A DNA stretch of 64,000 nt, from contig NC_058145.1 of the NCBI RefSeq assembly GCF_011075055.1, forward strand, positions 16,737,894 through 16,801,893, read 5' to 3'. How positions within the stretch are numbered: the stretch's first letter is position 1; every line of letters starts with the position of its first letter. The DNA is from Mangifera indica (taxonomy: Eukaryota > Streptophyta > Magnoliopsida > Sapindales > Anacardiaceae). The notes under the pieces were generated by a model. It was not told the DNA's origin and searched no databases. It worked only from the letters and a program-made list of their open reading frames with translations. The position numbers and the translations under genes were made by a program. Shown piece after piece: positions 12,963-25,063 of this stretch.

Positions 12963-15900
12963 ATGAAGGTTTTTGTTAAGACTTTGAAGGGAACTCACTT
13001 CGAGATCGAAGTGAAGCCTGAAGACAAGGTATCGATTTCTCGTTCTTCCTCTCAATTCTTGAATATAATTGAATTGAAACTCTGTTTTTAGTGTCGTTTG
13101 AGTCTGATATTAGGTTGTTATATGCGCAATTAGGGTTTTAGGTAGTAGGTTGTTTTTTTTTTTGGCTTGTAGTAAAGTTTTGTGCGTTAGTTGATATGTT
13201 TGTGTGTGTTATTTTCGTAACTTAATTGATTAATGTGCTGAAATCGTGCTTCGATTGCGTGAATTTGCATAAGGTTAGGTTTGCTTTGTTCCCTCTGAGG
13301 ATATTATTCCGTTCAGTGTAATGCTTTATGCATAGAGGTAAATTGAATTGCTTGGTTCTCTAACCATTTGTATTGGCTGGCTTTGCTGCAAGGTCCTTGT
13401 GCACACTAGATAATTTCAGTGAATGGAACGAGTGGAACTTGAGTTTAGCCAGTACTGGGCAGATGTCAACCCGTAGTTATTTTTTTGATTTGCTCAAAGA
13501 TATTTTAAAGCAGCCAGCCAGTCCTGTTTTAGAAGTATTGAATTAGTAGTTACAGTTATTTTCACTTCAAATTGGACTGAGTCGACTGACCTTGCGTTGG
13601 AGTTTTTGCTCTGTTGTTGGTGTTAGATCTCATGTCGATCAACAATTCGGAAATCAATTGTAATATGCCATGAATTTAGATTATGCTGTAATGAAATTCC
13701 TGTGAGCTAGAAAGAACATATGGTTTGCAAAATTTGAGAATCTTTGAATTGTCTCCTGATGTAAGGCCATATATAAAACTTATTGTTTTGAGAATTGATT
13801 AAATTGTATTTCAGTTGCGTGATTATTGACATTTATTCAGAGTCTTTTGTCTCTCTTGTCGGTCTTTAGATTCTCATGCTTGTTAATGGAATGGAAGATG
13901 AATGCTGATTTTGATTAGTTCTGCAATCTGCCGCTCATATTTCAAGTACACTTCTTGGTAACAGGAAACCTGATTAAAGCTTTTGCATATTCCTAAATGC
14001 AACAATTTATTCCCAAGGAAAAGAGTTTTGCAAATTATTATTATTATGTTATTTATGTTGATTGATTTGATTCTGTTATATTAGGAAGGATATCAAAGCA
14101 TATTAGGAGATAATATATTTAGGATTTGATTTGATTTGATTTATAGGGATTTGATTTGATTTAGTTAAGGATTTGATTGATTCATTTCCTGTTATATTTT
14201 CTCTGTAAACTGTATATATTGTATTGTTCAGTACTCTGAGATATATGAAAATAATATTCTCAATTCACATGGTATCAGAGCCTAACATTTAAATTTTTCT
14301 GGCGTTCTCAACTTAATTTCCGGCGAATCCAAGTCTTTTCTCCACTGCTTCTCCGATCACTGTGCTTCCATTGTTTTTCCGGTGATCGTGCATATACCAG
14401 TGTGATCAGGATTCTTTCGCCGACACATCCGTCAAAGCAACATCATCTTTCGACGTTCCACGCGCCTACACGCGCCGCTCAATCTCTCGGTATCTTCCGA
14501 CGCCGATCTCCTGTTCCGGCGACAGTGCACCGACACCGCCTCTTCTGTTGAACTCAGACGACGCCGACGAGTCCATCTGTGGTGAGTTTGCAGTCATCCG
14601 ACGCCGGAATATTCTACACGCGCCAACCGTTTTTCCGCTTGAAACATAAGCTCCGATCTACTGTTCCGGCGCACGTGGAACTACACCGCTGCCGCCAATT
14701 GACTCAGTAGACGCCGGTGGTTAGTTCTGTTGAAGACCCATCTCCACTAGCTGCTCCACGCGTCGCCGGTGACGTCACAGAATAGTTCACGCATTCCGAA
14801 GGCTTTGTTTCTCGATTCAACAGTCTTCTGATCAGTTTGTGGGCCTCAATTTCTTCGGATCTTCACTTTTCTTGGTTTCAGAAAGCTTCTTCTATTTTCT
14901 AATTCGTGATTCACCATGTTCATTGAAAGCTCCAAACCAGGTGAGCGCAATGGGCGTGAAACTCGACCAAAGTGCAATTATTGTCACAAATGGGGTCACA
15001 CCAGAGACAAGTGTCATAAACTCTATGGTCGTCCTCTTCAAACTGCGAATACTGTTCAGACTTATGATTATCCTATTAGAGTGCAGTCTCCACCATCTTT
15101 GACACTCACAGGTGCTGATCTTGAAGATTATCTCCGATATCAGAGCGCAAAACAACCTTCATCTTTTATTGCTTGGATTGCTCATCCGGGTAATTCAGCT
15201 GTATGCCTCACTCAATCTTCTTCTTCCGAGTCATGGATCCTTGATTCTGGTGCCTCTGATCATATCTCTGGTAACCCTCGTTTACTCTCTCACTTTACTA
15301 AGAGTACTTCCTTACCTACTGTAACATTAGCTAATGGGTCTATCGTTACTGCCAAAGCGGTAGGTTGTGCTCATCCTCTTCCACTCTTGCCTTTGGAGTC
15401 TGTCTTTTACCTCCCTGACTGTCCATTTAACCTTATTTCTGTTAGCAAACTTACCCGTTCCCTAAATTGTACAATTACATTTACTAATAACTCTGTTCTT
15501 ATACAGGACCGCAGTACGGGTCGGATGATTGGCACAGGACATGAGTCACAGGGCCTCTACCGACTAAATCCACCTGATTCTGTAGCATGTGCCATCACTG
15601 AGTCTCCAACACTTCTTCACAATCGTTTGGGTCACCCTAGTTTGTCAAAACTACAGCAGATGGTCCCTGGTTTGTCACATTTATCATCATTTAATTGTGA
15701 GTCTTGTCAACTTGGAAAACATACTCGTATATCCTTTCCAAGACGTGTCAATAATCGGGCTACATCACCTTTTGAATTAGTCCATTCTGATGTATGGGGT
15801 CCTAGTAGAGTCGTGTCTACTTTAGGTTTTCAATATTTTGTTACATTTATTGATGATTATTCGCGTTGCACTTGGTTATTTTTAATGAAGAATAGATCTG

Positions 15901-18900
15901 AATTATTTTCTATTTTTCAATCCTTTTGTGCTGAAATTGAAACACAATTCTCTACTACTATTCGTACTCTTCGTAGTGATAATGCCAGTGAATATTTTTC
16001 TGCTCCCTTTACTAAATTTCTGACATCTAAGGGCATTCTACATCAATCATCTTGTGCTCATACTCCTCAGCAAAATGGGATTGCCGAACGTAAAAATAGG
16101 CATCTTATTGAAACTGCCCGTACTTTACTCATACATAGTCATGCACCTTTTCGTTTTTGGGCTGATGCTGTTATTTCTGCTTGTTTCTTAATTAATAGAA
16201 TGCCTTCTTCAGTCTTGCAGGATCAGGTACCTCACTCTATTTTATATCCTGATCAGTCATTGTTTCCTCTTCAACCTCGTGTCTTTGGTTGTACATATTT
16301 TGTTCATGACTTATCTCCTGGTCGAGATAAATTGTCTGCTCATTCTATTAAATGTGTTTTTCTTGGATACTCGCGTCTTCAAAAAGGTTATCGATGTTAT
16401 TCTCCTACTACACGTCGTTACTACCTTTCTGCAGATGTTACATTTTTTGAGTCTTCTCTTTATTTTTCGTTTTCTTCTCAACTAGACAAGTCTCCTATTA
16501 CAGAAGTTCTTCCTGTGTCCTATAGTGTTCCCCTAATAAATTCACACCCTTCAACTAACCAATCTCCGACTAGTGCAGATCTTCCACCCACTAGTCATTC
16601 TACAGGTGATGGCCTTGCTTCTCCTTCAGGTGAGACAGTCTCTCAAGACCCGGTGCACTCGCTTCCTGCTCCAGAATCTTCTGTCTCTGCGGTCTTACCT
16701 CCTGATGATCAATTTCCCATCGCTATTCGCAAAGGTATGCGCTCAACTCGTAATCCTCATCCCATCTATAACTTTCTAAGTTATCATCGTTTATCTTCAC
16801 CATACTATGCGTTTGTGTCCACTTTATCATCTATATCTACCCCTGCTACTGTTCATGAGGCATTATCTGATCCCGGATGGCGACAAGCAATGGTGGATGA
16901 GATGTCTGCTCTACATGCTAATAATACTTGGGAACTGGTTCCTTTGCCTCCTGGTCACTCAACGGTTGGATGTCGGTGGATCTATACTATTAAAGTTGGT
17001 CCTGATGGTCAGATTGACAGGTTGAAAGCACGGTTGGTTGCTAAAGGATACACTCAGACATATGGTCTTGACTATTATGAGACTTTCTCTCCGGTTGCTA
17101 AAATGTCTTCTGTTCGCCTATTTTTTTCTATGGCTGCCATTCGCCATTGGCCTTTGCATCAGTTAGATATCAAGAATGCCTTTCTTCATGGTGAACTGCA
17201 AGAAGAAATTTATATGGAGCAACCTCCTGGTTTTGTTGCTCAGGGGGAGTCTGGATTGGTTTGTAAACTTCGTCGGTCTCTATATGGTTTAAAACAATCT
17301 CCTCGCGCTTGGTTTGGTCGGTTTAGTACTGTTATTCAAGAATTTGGTATGCGACGGAGTGAATCTGATCATTCAGTATTTTATAGACATACTTCACACG
17401 ACAAATGTATCTATTTAGTGGTCTATGTTGATGATATTGTTATTACAGGAAGTGATCAAAAGGGTATTGAACAATTAAAGAAGCATTTGTTTAATAATTT
17501 TCAAACCAAAGATTTGGGCCCACTCAGATACTTTCTTGGTATAGAAGTCGCCCAGTCTAAATCTGGAATTGTCATCTCTCAAAGGAAGTATGCATTGGAT
17601 ATTCTGCAAGAAACTGGGATGTTAGATTGCAAACCTATAGACTCTCCTATGGATCCTAATACTAAGCTCTTACCCGAACAGGGGGAGCCACTTACAGATC
17701 CTGGGAGATATCGAAGACTTGTTGGAAAACTTAATTATCTCACAATCACACGACCAGATATTTCTTTTGCTGTTAGTGTGGTAAGTCAATTCCTTCAGTC
17801 TCCATGTAATAGTCATTGGGATGCAGTTATTCGTATCTTGAGGTACATTAAGAGGACACCTGGAAAAGGACTGTTATATGAGAATAAAGGACATACTCAG
17901 ATCGTTGGGTACTCAGATGCTGACTGGGCAGGTTCTCCATCTGACAGACGATCTACTTCTGGGTATTGTGTATTAGTTGGAGGAAATCTAATATCATGGA
18001 AAAGTAAAAAGCAAAATGTTGTCGCTAGATCTAGCGCAGAAGCAGAATATCGTGCTATGGCCTTAGTCACTTGTGAGCTTATCTGGTTGAAGCAGTTGAT
18101 CCAAGAATTAAAGTTTACAAAAATATCACAAATGTCATTATTTTGTGATAATCAGGCTGCTCTTCATATTTCCTCAAATCCTGTGTTTCATGAAAGAACA
18201 AAACATATAGAAATCGATTGTCATTTTGTGAGAGAAAAGATTATGTCTGGTTGTATCTCTTCAAGTCATGTCAATTCAAATGATCAGCTAGCGGATATAC
18301 TTACTAAATCTCTTCGAGGGCCTCGCATTAATTTCATTTGTAACAAGCTTGGTGCATATGATTTATATGCTCCAGCTTGAGGGGGAGTGTTGATTGATTT
18401 GATTCTGTTATATTAGGAAGGATATCAAAGCATATTAGGAGATAATATATTTAGGATTTGATTTGATTTGATTTATAGGGATTTGATTTGATTTAGTTAA
18501 GGATTTGATTGATTCATTTCCTGTTATATCTTCTCTGTAAACTGTATATATTGTACTGTTCAGTACTCTGAGATATATGAAAATAATATTCTCAATTCAC
18601 AATTTATAACAAGTTGTATTTTTGAGTCATTAATATAACCCATTCATCAAAAGAAAAAAAAAATATATCGATAAGTACTTCACTTCATATTGTTCCTAGT
18701 ATTGGGTTAGCATGCTTCCACTTGCTAGTGAACATTGGTGAACATTTATGATCATTCTGGATAATTAAGAGAATTATTTCTGAAGGCTTTGTTGACTGAA
18801 ATAATTTCTTTCTTCAGGTTGCCGAACTCAAGAAAAACATAGAAAGTGTACAAGGTGCAGATGTCTATCCAGCTGCGCAACTGATGCTTATTCATCAGGG

Positions 18901-21900
18901 AAAAGTTCTGAAAGATGAAACAACCCTGGAAGAGAACAAAGTTGCTGAAAACAGTTTTGTTGTTGTCATGCTGACCAAGGTGAGTCTGTATAACCTGTTT
19001 AAAAGCTGTTGTCATAACATTTTACAATAAATTTGTAACAAGAGTTCTTTTGTCCTTACTATACATATTAGGATTAGATTTTTTTGATCGTGCTCTCTTT
19101 CAACCCTTTCTGAGGCTATTGTTACTATAAATTATTGGTATGTGGAAGTCCGTTAGCATGTTGCAGATTGTTTCTTATTTAATCTGTTGAAATGATACTA
19201 TGATGCATGTCATTGTTAATTTCTGAAGAGTAATAATGTAGTACAAACATCTGTTGGCTTTTTTCCAAGGGATATTGTAATCCTGTATTGCTAAATATCT
19301 TTATTTAAGAGGTATAAGCATGACAATTGCTTGAATGAATTTGCTGATTTATTCTTGCTGAAACAATTGCAGAGTAAGGTTTCATCAAGTGGAGCCTCAA
19401 CTGCTTCAGTGGCACCAGCAAATCTGGTTAGTTCTATCAATTCTGTCTTAATGATTTTTATCAATTACTGTTGTTGGCATTCATTGGCATTGTGGGCCAT
19501 ATGGTATCTGTAATACCTATTTTTCCTTATGAAGTTTGGGATTTATTACCATGTTGGCATACAAAATAGATAAAATGAATAAATGAATTTTGTTTGTAAT
19601 GAAAATTTTACTGCATTTATGTTGTGCTTTACTGATTAGCCGTTTAGAAATTTGTTAAATACATTTTGAAGTAGCTATCTATACTTTGAGAGGCTGTACT
19701 TTCCTCTCTTCATAAATTTCTTTGTAAGTTGGGTATGTGATCCACCATGGGTGCTTGAACCAAATACATGTGTTCTGGAAAACAGACATTATAATACTGG
19801 CGACAGATCTGTTACCAGTGTCAAATTAGGGAATTGAAGATTCAGGGGTAATCCTTATTAGTTCTGCCACAAAGCATGCACGGACTGGATTTAAATTTTT
19901 CAAATGGAAATAGAAGGAAAAGGTTGAAGTCCTGGCTATTATACTTATGGTTTTGACTTTTTTTATAGCTTAAGTTACATGGTATTTCTTTTCTTAGTTT
20001 CCAATATTGCTTTAACTGAATGGTACTCTTAAGAACCCATGCAGTGCTCATGTGAGGTGAGGCATAAAAATGCCCTCTCTTTCCCATGCTTTATGTTCGG
20101 CTTTGTTTATGCTGAATTATGATAATGATTGGAGCCATTAAATTATTCTTATAAGATAAAAGCCATGTACTTGATGCCACTTATGGATACATAATAATTG
20201 GTTCTGCATAAATTCAAATGTCTGATACACACACACACAAAAAAAAAAATATAAGAATCTAATCCTCTATACATCACATTAAGCATGTGTACTACAAGTA
20301 ATATAAGGCCTGAATTTCTTTCAAAATGAGGATGTGTGAGAATGTGCCTAGTATTACCTTGTGGTAATATATCCTGATGAAGTCTGTATAACGTGTGAAT
20401 TTCTATTGTTTTTCAATAAGAAAATTAATTCTTCTGATTACACTTGTTGGCTGTATCTGCCCTTTTTTCTTTCTATTCGAGACTTTGTTTAGTTGAGCCA
20501 CTTGTTTGTGTAGGCTCAACCAACTACAACTCCACCTGCTGTACCAGCACAGCCATCCACAACACATCAGATTCCTGCACCAGCTGTGGCAATGTGAGTT
20601 CAAATATGCCTTCCTTTTTTGGTCATTCCCATTTCCTTGTATCGTTTTGAAATTTTGGCAAGTTTTTTATTTTTATTTTTAACTTCGAAGCTGCAATGTT
20701 GTTCATATTGTGATTGTTCTTTGTTTTTTTCCTGATTTGTCTTTGTCACTTCTTTCAATTGTCCAGGCCACAGGCTGTACCTGAATCTACCCAGCCTGCA
20801 GCTCTTTCTGTCTCGTGAGTATACTTCTCTATTACCTGAATATGAGTGTCATGTTTTGGGTGTTAAATGGGTGTTATATTGCAACAGTTAAGATCATGTT
20901 TTTGAGCCTTAATGTTGCCTTTTACAATGATCACTGGGAAGTTGAACTTTATCCTTTGTGTTGAAGCAGTTCAGGATCAGATGTATATGGTCAAGCTGCG
21001 TCAAATCTTGTTGCGGGAAGTAATTTAGAAACTACTGTTCAACAGATACTTGATATGGGTGGAGGTATTTGGGACAGGGAAACAGTTGTCCGTGCTCTAC
21101 GTGCAGCATATAACAACCCTGAAAGAGCTGTTGAATATCTGTATTCTGTAAGTCCTTACCTTGTTCTGTGGCTGCTACAATCTGTTCACAATTCATTAGT
21201 GGCTTGTACACAGGATATCATTAAAAGCTCGAATACCCTTTTTTTCCCTTCTTTCTATCTTTTGTCTTTGACATTAATGTTTGGATATCTCTTTAATGTT
21301 TCTTAGATGGTTTTCCTTCGAACATGAATGATATATGATGATAAAAATAATGTTTGACATTTTAGAGTTTTAGTAGAAAAAAGAAGTCTTGCGTCATAAT
21401 CCCAAATTTATGTGGCTTGTAAATGTGTTCAACTCCTGTTAGCTAATCAATTTAACTTAACAATTTAGGGCATTCCTGAACAAACTGGAGTTCTACCTGT
21501 TTCTCGAGCTCCTGCTGGTGGGCAACCTGTTAACCCCCCAGCCCATGTTCAGCAACCAGCAGCACCTGCTGGTGGTCCCAATGCAAACCCACTGGATCTT
21601 TTTCCTCAGGTACATCCCACTTTTTCGATCATAAGTTTTGAACATTGTTATGGAGTTAATCTTTGTTTTCCAACCAGGGCCTTCCGAACATGGGTTCAAA
21701 TGCTAGTGCAGGTACCTTGGATTTCTTGCGCAACAGTCAACAGGTATCAATATTGTTTTGGCATGTGTGGCACTTTTTTGTTTATTTGTTTGCACGGTGT
21801 TTCTAATACTTGTTCTGTTTCTTTGTTTTTCAGTTCCAAGCCTTGCGAGCTATGGTGCAAGCAAATCCCCAAATTTTGCAGGTGCTTATAATTTTTGGTA

Positions 21901-23032
21901 CTTTAGAAATTACCTCTTATTGATAAAGTGTTTACGTTCGTTGATCACCTTTCTGCCTGAGGACTTACGATATTATTTGGTGATGCAGCCTATGCTTCAG
22001 GAGCTTGGAAAGCAAAATCCAGGGCTTATGAGGCTCATCCAAGAGCATCAGGCTGACTTCTTGCGTTTGATTAATGAGCCTGTTGAAGGCGGCGAGGGGT
22101 GAGATGATCTACTGTGCTGTTTCTTGATTTATTGATTGATGAATTTTGTGATGCTGATTTAATTATGTATGTATCTATTATCAGGAACATTCTGGGTCAG
22201 TTGGCCTCAGCAATGCCACAGGCTTTGACTGTGACCCCTGAAGAGAGAGAAGCAATTGAGCGTGTACGTATATGTTCTTTCTTAATTTGATGTAAATTGA
22301 ACAAGCTGTCAGCATTTATTTTTATAACCTGTTGTGTCAAACTTACCGGTGTCTGCTGACTTAACATTTCTTGTCTGCATCTGAGAATTAAAACATTTTG
22401 GGCTTGCAGTTAAAATGAGTTTTTCTGGAGTTCTGTCATGTCCTTATGTGTTGCCCAGTTAATTATTATTTTTTTTGAAATTTATCATTGTCTCTTCAAT
22501 TTTTTTTCTTTATGCGGCTACTAACCTATGAAACAATTTACATAAAATGTTTAGGATATGTATGTCAATTGAATTTTTAAAGTGTAGAATGTATAATCAA
22601 GAGATGCTTTGTACCCAAAGTTGTTAAAACTTCCATTCATAATTTGTATATGAACAATTAGTACTTGTCCGGGAGCATTTACATCAAAGTTCAATCCATC
22701 TGTATGTTTGTAAGAGAAGTTGGCCTTTCATTTGCCTTTAACCGAATGCCTTTGTCTTTTTTATTATTATGGTTTGTGGTTGAATTAACTTAATAACTTT
22801 GGATAAAGTTTGCCAGCCAATCCTCTTTTTTTTTTTGTTTTTTAGTAGTAATTGGTAATTTATTTCATGGCATCCTGTGAAATATGATTAAGTTGGTCCT
22901 TGATGATTTTTGCAGCTTGAAGCTATGGGCTTTGATCGTGCCCTTGTGTTGGAGGTGTTCTTTGCATGTAACAAGAACGAGGAGTTGGCAGCCAACTATC
23001 TTTTAGATCATATCAACGAGTTTGAGGATTGA
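12963..23032 (+). CDS. RAD23: RAD23 ubiquitin receptor (UBL-UBA shuttle protein), complete
   Basis: Twelve exons, all in phase: 12963-13028, 18818-18979, 19373-19426, 20514-20593, 20767-20814, 20970-21147, 21469-21609, 21678-21743, 21834-21881, 21989-22098, 22185-22263 and 22916-23032. They give 382 residues, close to Arabidopsis RAD23D. Order: ubiquitin-like domain 1-76 ([20 protein letters not shown]), a Pro/Ala/Thr linker, UBA1 about 156-196 ([20 protein letters not shown]), the STI1-like XPC-binding region about 236-315, and UBA2 about 333-380 ending in [11 protein letters not shown]23 carries ubiquitinated proteins to the proteasome and partners XPC/RAD4 in nucleotide excision repair. 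A Copia element sits in intron 1 in the sense direction and stretches that intron to 5.8 kb. Both flanking exons have normal splice sites, so the gene looks functional. Confidence 0.95.
14056..14269 (+). repeat. 5' LTR of the Copia element
   Basis: Starts TGTTGATTGATTTGATTCTG and ends TTCACA. Contains a run of ATTTG-type repeats and, near its end, a TATATATTG that may act in transcription. It differs from the 3' LTR at two C/T sites. Confidence 0.95.
14270..14281 (+). other. Primer-binding site (initiator Met-tRNA)
   Basis: TGGTATCAGAGC directly follows the 5' LTR. It is complementary to the 3' end of plant initiator Met-tRNA, the usual Copia primer. Confidence 0.9.
14916..18380 (+). CDS. 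Copia polyprotein: zinc knuckle, protease, integrase, reverse transcriptase, RNase H (capsid missing)
   Basis: One open frame of 1154 residues. A CCHC zinc knuckle lies at residues 20-33 ([14 protein letters not shown]). The aspartic protease DSGA is at 110-113. An HHCC integrase zinc region and D,D,E core follow (LHNRLGHPS, then HSDVWGP, then [12 protein letters not shown]). Reverse transcriptase has YVDD near 837-840, and RNase H has YSDADWAG and SSAEAEYRA. Full Copia polyproteins are usually about 1300-1450 residues and have a capsid region before the knuckle. Here the ATG is only 19 residues upstream of it, and the 634 bp between the primer site and the ATG read as leader, so the capsid appears deleted. 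The enzymes look intact. If mobile, it would need Gag from another copy. Confidence 0.94.
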   Translation: MFIESSKPGERNGRETRPKCNYCHKWGHTRDKCHKLYGRPLQTANTVQTYDYPIRVQSPPSLTLTGADLEDYLRYQSAKQPSSFIAWIAHPGNSAVCLTQSSSSESWILDSGASDHISGNPRLLSHFTKSTSLPTVTLANGSIVTAKAVGCAHPLPLLPLESVFYLPDCPFNLISVSKLTRSLNCTITFTNNSVLIQDRSTGRMIGTGHESQGLYRLNPPDSVACAITESPTLLHNRLGHPSLSKLQQMVPGLSHLSSFNCESCQLGKHTRISFPRRVNNRATSPFELVHSDVWGPSRVVSTLGFQYFVTFIDDYSRCTWLFLMKNRSELFSIFQSFCAEIETQFSTTIRTLRSDNASEYFSAPFTKFLTSKGILHQSSCAHTPQQNGIAERKNRHLIETARTLLIHSHAPFRFWADAVISACFLINRMPSSVLQDQVPHSILYPDQSLFPLQPRVFGCTYFVHDLSPGRDKLSAHSIKCVFLGYSRLQKGYRCYSPTTRRYYLSADVTFFESSLYFSFSSQLDKSPITEVLPVSYSVPLINSHPSTNQSPTSADLPPTSHSTGDGLASPSGETVSQDPVHSLPAPESSVSAVLPPDDQFPIAIRKGMRSTRNPHPIYNFLSYHRLSSPYYAFVSTLSSISTPATVHEALSDPGWRQAMVDEMSALHANNTWELVPLPPGHSTVGCRWIYTIKVGPDGQIDRLKARLVAKGYTQTYGLDYYETFSPVAKMSSVRLFFSMAAIRHWPLHQLDIKNAFLHGELQEEIYMEQPPGFVAQGESGLVCKLRRSLYGLKQSPRAWFGRFSTVIQEFGMRRSESDHSVFYRHTSHDKCIYLVVYVDDIVITGSDQKGIEQLKKHLFNNFQTKDLGPLRYFLGIEVAQSKSGIVISQRKYALDILQETGMLDCKPIDSPMDPNTKLLPEQGEPLTDPGRYRRLVGKLNYLTITRPDISFAVSVVSQFLQSPCNSHWDAVIRILRYIKRTPGKGLLYENKGHTQIVGYSDADWAGSPSDRRSTSGYCVLVGGNLISWKSKKQNVVARSSAEAEYRAMALVTCELIWLKQLIQELKFTKISQMSLFCDNQAALHISSNPVFHERTKHIEIDCHFVREKIMSGCISSSHVNSNDQLADILTKSLRGPRINFICNKLGAYDLYAPA
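18379..18387 (+). other. Polypurine tract of the Copia element
   Basis: GAGGGGGAG sits directly before the 3' LTR, the position for plus-strand priming. Confidence 0.85.
18388..18601 (+). repeat. 3' LTR of the Copia element
   Basis: 214 bp, same ends as the 5' LTR and followed by the ATTTA target duplicate. The two differences from the 5' LTR give about 0.9% divergence. Confidence 0.95.
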
Positions 23033-25063
23033 CCAAGTGGCTCTTACGGGTTTCCTTGCTTTACTTTAGTTTCTTTTTATGCATCTGACTTTTCTTTTGT
23101 ATGTTGGGTGAGAATACTTTTGTCGATAACAGTTTCTTATACCAATTATATATTCTGTGGAGTATTTGGAGCAAACTTGTCTAAAGATGTTGATTTCCCC
23201 TAATTTGTCCCTGGATGCCATAACATTTTCTCAGTTACTTTTCATTAATTGTTGTTAATATATTTATACATAGTTCTGTGGTGGAGTCATCCATCCCCCT
23301 TTTTTCTTTCGTTTCTAGTTTGTAACTAGTATTTCTTAATTTTTGTGAACTTTATTGTATGAGGATCAATAGCAAATGTCTAGGCTAAGTCTAACGTACC
23401 TATGGTTAGAATTTCTTTAATTCAAATGATCTAGAGAGTGTCACATTTAGATTGTAAGACATGTATGGCTATCAAGCTTGGAAATTGTAATTGCCCACAC
23501 AAAATCATTTTCTGTTCATTTTTTTCTTCTGATTTCAACAGTTGAAATTTTACACTACTCAATAGTCTCCTGCAATTGAAGTTTCAAGAAAACTATTTCA
23601 GGACCACTAAAATCTCCATCACAGACAAGTCACGGCTGCTGTGGGTGGCAAACATCTCAAGCACCTAACCAGGGACGCCTCTAGCCTCCGCCCAGTTTTT
23701 GTCAGCTATAGAATTTCTTGTAGGCTTGGCATTTTATTTTCCTTTGAAAGAAACTAGAAGTTACATTTTTGACAATGACAGAAAAAGTGCCTCAATTTCT
23801 AATTTTTTGCTGCTCCCAGCAGTTGAAATCTTGATTTAATAAGTTGTGGTGGGAACTGGTCCTCTTCATTCCAAGAATTAATCTTTTATCTGTAGTTTTT
23901 CGGAATCGGAATCATTTATTTTTTCAATCTCATGTCTTCTTTAATATTGTAAAAGCATTTCAAGAATTTCCTTTCTCTATGTTGATTTTAAGAGAAGTAA
24001 AATTTGAATTTATTATTTCAATATTTGAATGACGAATTCAATTGCAATGGGAGGAATATTTAATTAATTTTATTATATTAAACAGCCCCAACTAAAGACT
24101 ACAATAGTAATTTCGACCCCAATGATTTGAGATTCAGACCGATATTGATTCAATGAAAGGTCGATTTGTGTTGACTAATGATCATTCATGTATACTGTTA
24201 TTTAATCATTACATATTAGAATTGAATTTAACCTTATTGGTCAAACATTCACTAGCAAGAGTTAGGTTCCAGTCATCATCAATGTATTGGTTTGATTGGA
24301 GTAACCTGACAGCCAAACCACTTATCCCACAAATCGGGATGGCCATGGTTCACACTGTTTCCATAGCTTAAGCCGAAATTGGTCCAATCCAAAAACGGCT
24401 GGAGTGAAAGGAAGAGTAATCAGAGGGATATATAAGGCAAGAGGGAGGACTGTTGACTATCAAAAACAGTGAATTGGTGATGGAAAGAAAAGGAACCAAT
24501 TTTAGTAGGATATTTGTTAGTTTTTAAATTTTAGGATGATAGAGAAAATTGTAAAATTTTTAAATTTGAAAAAAAAATTTAAAATTTTTTAATAAATAAC
24601 GATTTTAATCTTAATTTTAACTAAAATTTTTAATAAATATTTATTTATAAATAGGTGATTGGGTTTTTAAAATTATACGGTAAAAATTTGGGATTTTATT
24701 GTGCCTTGGGTGGGAAAAAGTCTTCCGGCCTCAAAAAACAGATAAAACGATTCCTTGTCCTAGTGTTGAAAAAAAACATAAACAAATGCAGATACGAACA
24801 AAGTTAAAATGAAATGGCAGATCCGAATTATACTTTGTCTAGATTAGACATTTTGCCGCCCTTATATGCTAAGGCTGGACCAACATCCCAGGAACTATTC
24901 AGAATCCAGGGGTTTCTTTCAGTTGTTTAAAAGAATTTGTTCCTTCTACGGTTCTGCAACTGCAAACCATCTGCTTCTTGTGTTTGGTACCAGTACTTTG
25001 TTTGTTTTGAGTTTTGGGGTTTCAAGTTACAAGCTGAAGTAAAACACAGAGAGTGAAGAAGAT
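23033..25063. other. RAD23 3' region, intergenic DNA and right end of a Mutator-like element
   Basis: Bases up to about 23300 are probably the RAD23 3' UTR. The rest has no gene. At 24480-24730 the sequence resembles the Mutator-like family; its tip, reverse complemented, reads GGCCGGAAGACTTTTTCCC and ends at 24730. Its left end and target duplication were not found. The bases just before 25064 are the leader of the IST1-like gene. Confidence 0.5.

Larger units (their letters stand above)
14056..18601 (+). mobile_element. Ty1/Copia LTR retrotransposon in RAD23 intron 1
   Basis: The element has two 214-bp LTRs and a 5-bp target duplication ATTTA (14051-14055 and 18602-18606). A primer-binding site lies next to the 5' LTR and a purine tract next to the 3' LTR. 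The LTRs start TG, end CA, and differ at only two positions by eye. The domain order integrase, then reverse transcriptase, then RNase H defines Copia. It lies in the same direction as the host gene. It is structurally clean but lacks most of gag (see the polyprotein entry). Confidence 0.96.

Noticed and set aside
14839..15324. Extra frames over the start of the Copia polyprotein
   Set aside because: Shadows of the pol frame; no gag similarity in them.
24457..24740. TCAAAAACA and TCAAAAAACA as a target duplication of the element ending at 24730
   Set aside because: The sequence after the left copy does not resemble the family tip, so the match is probably chance.
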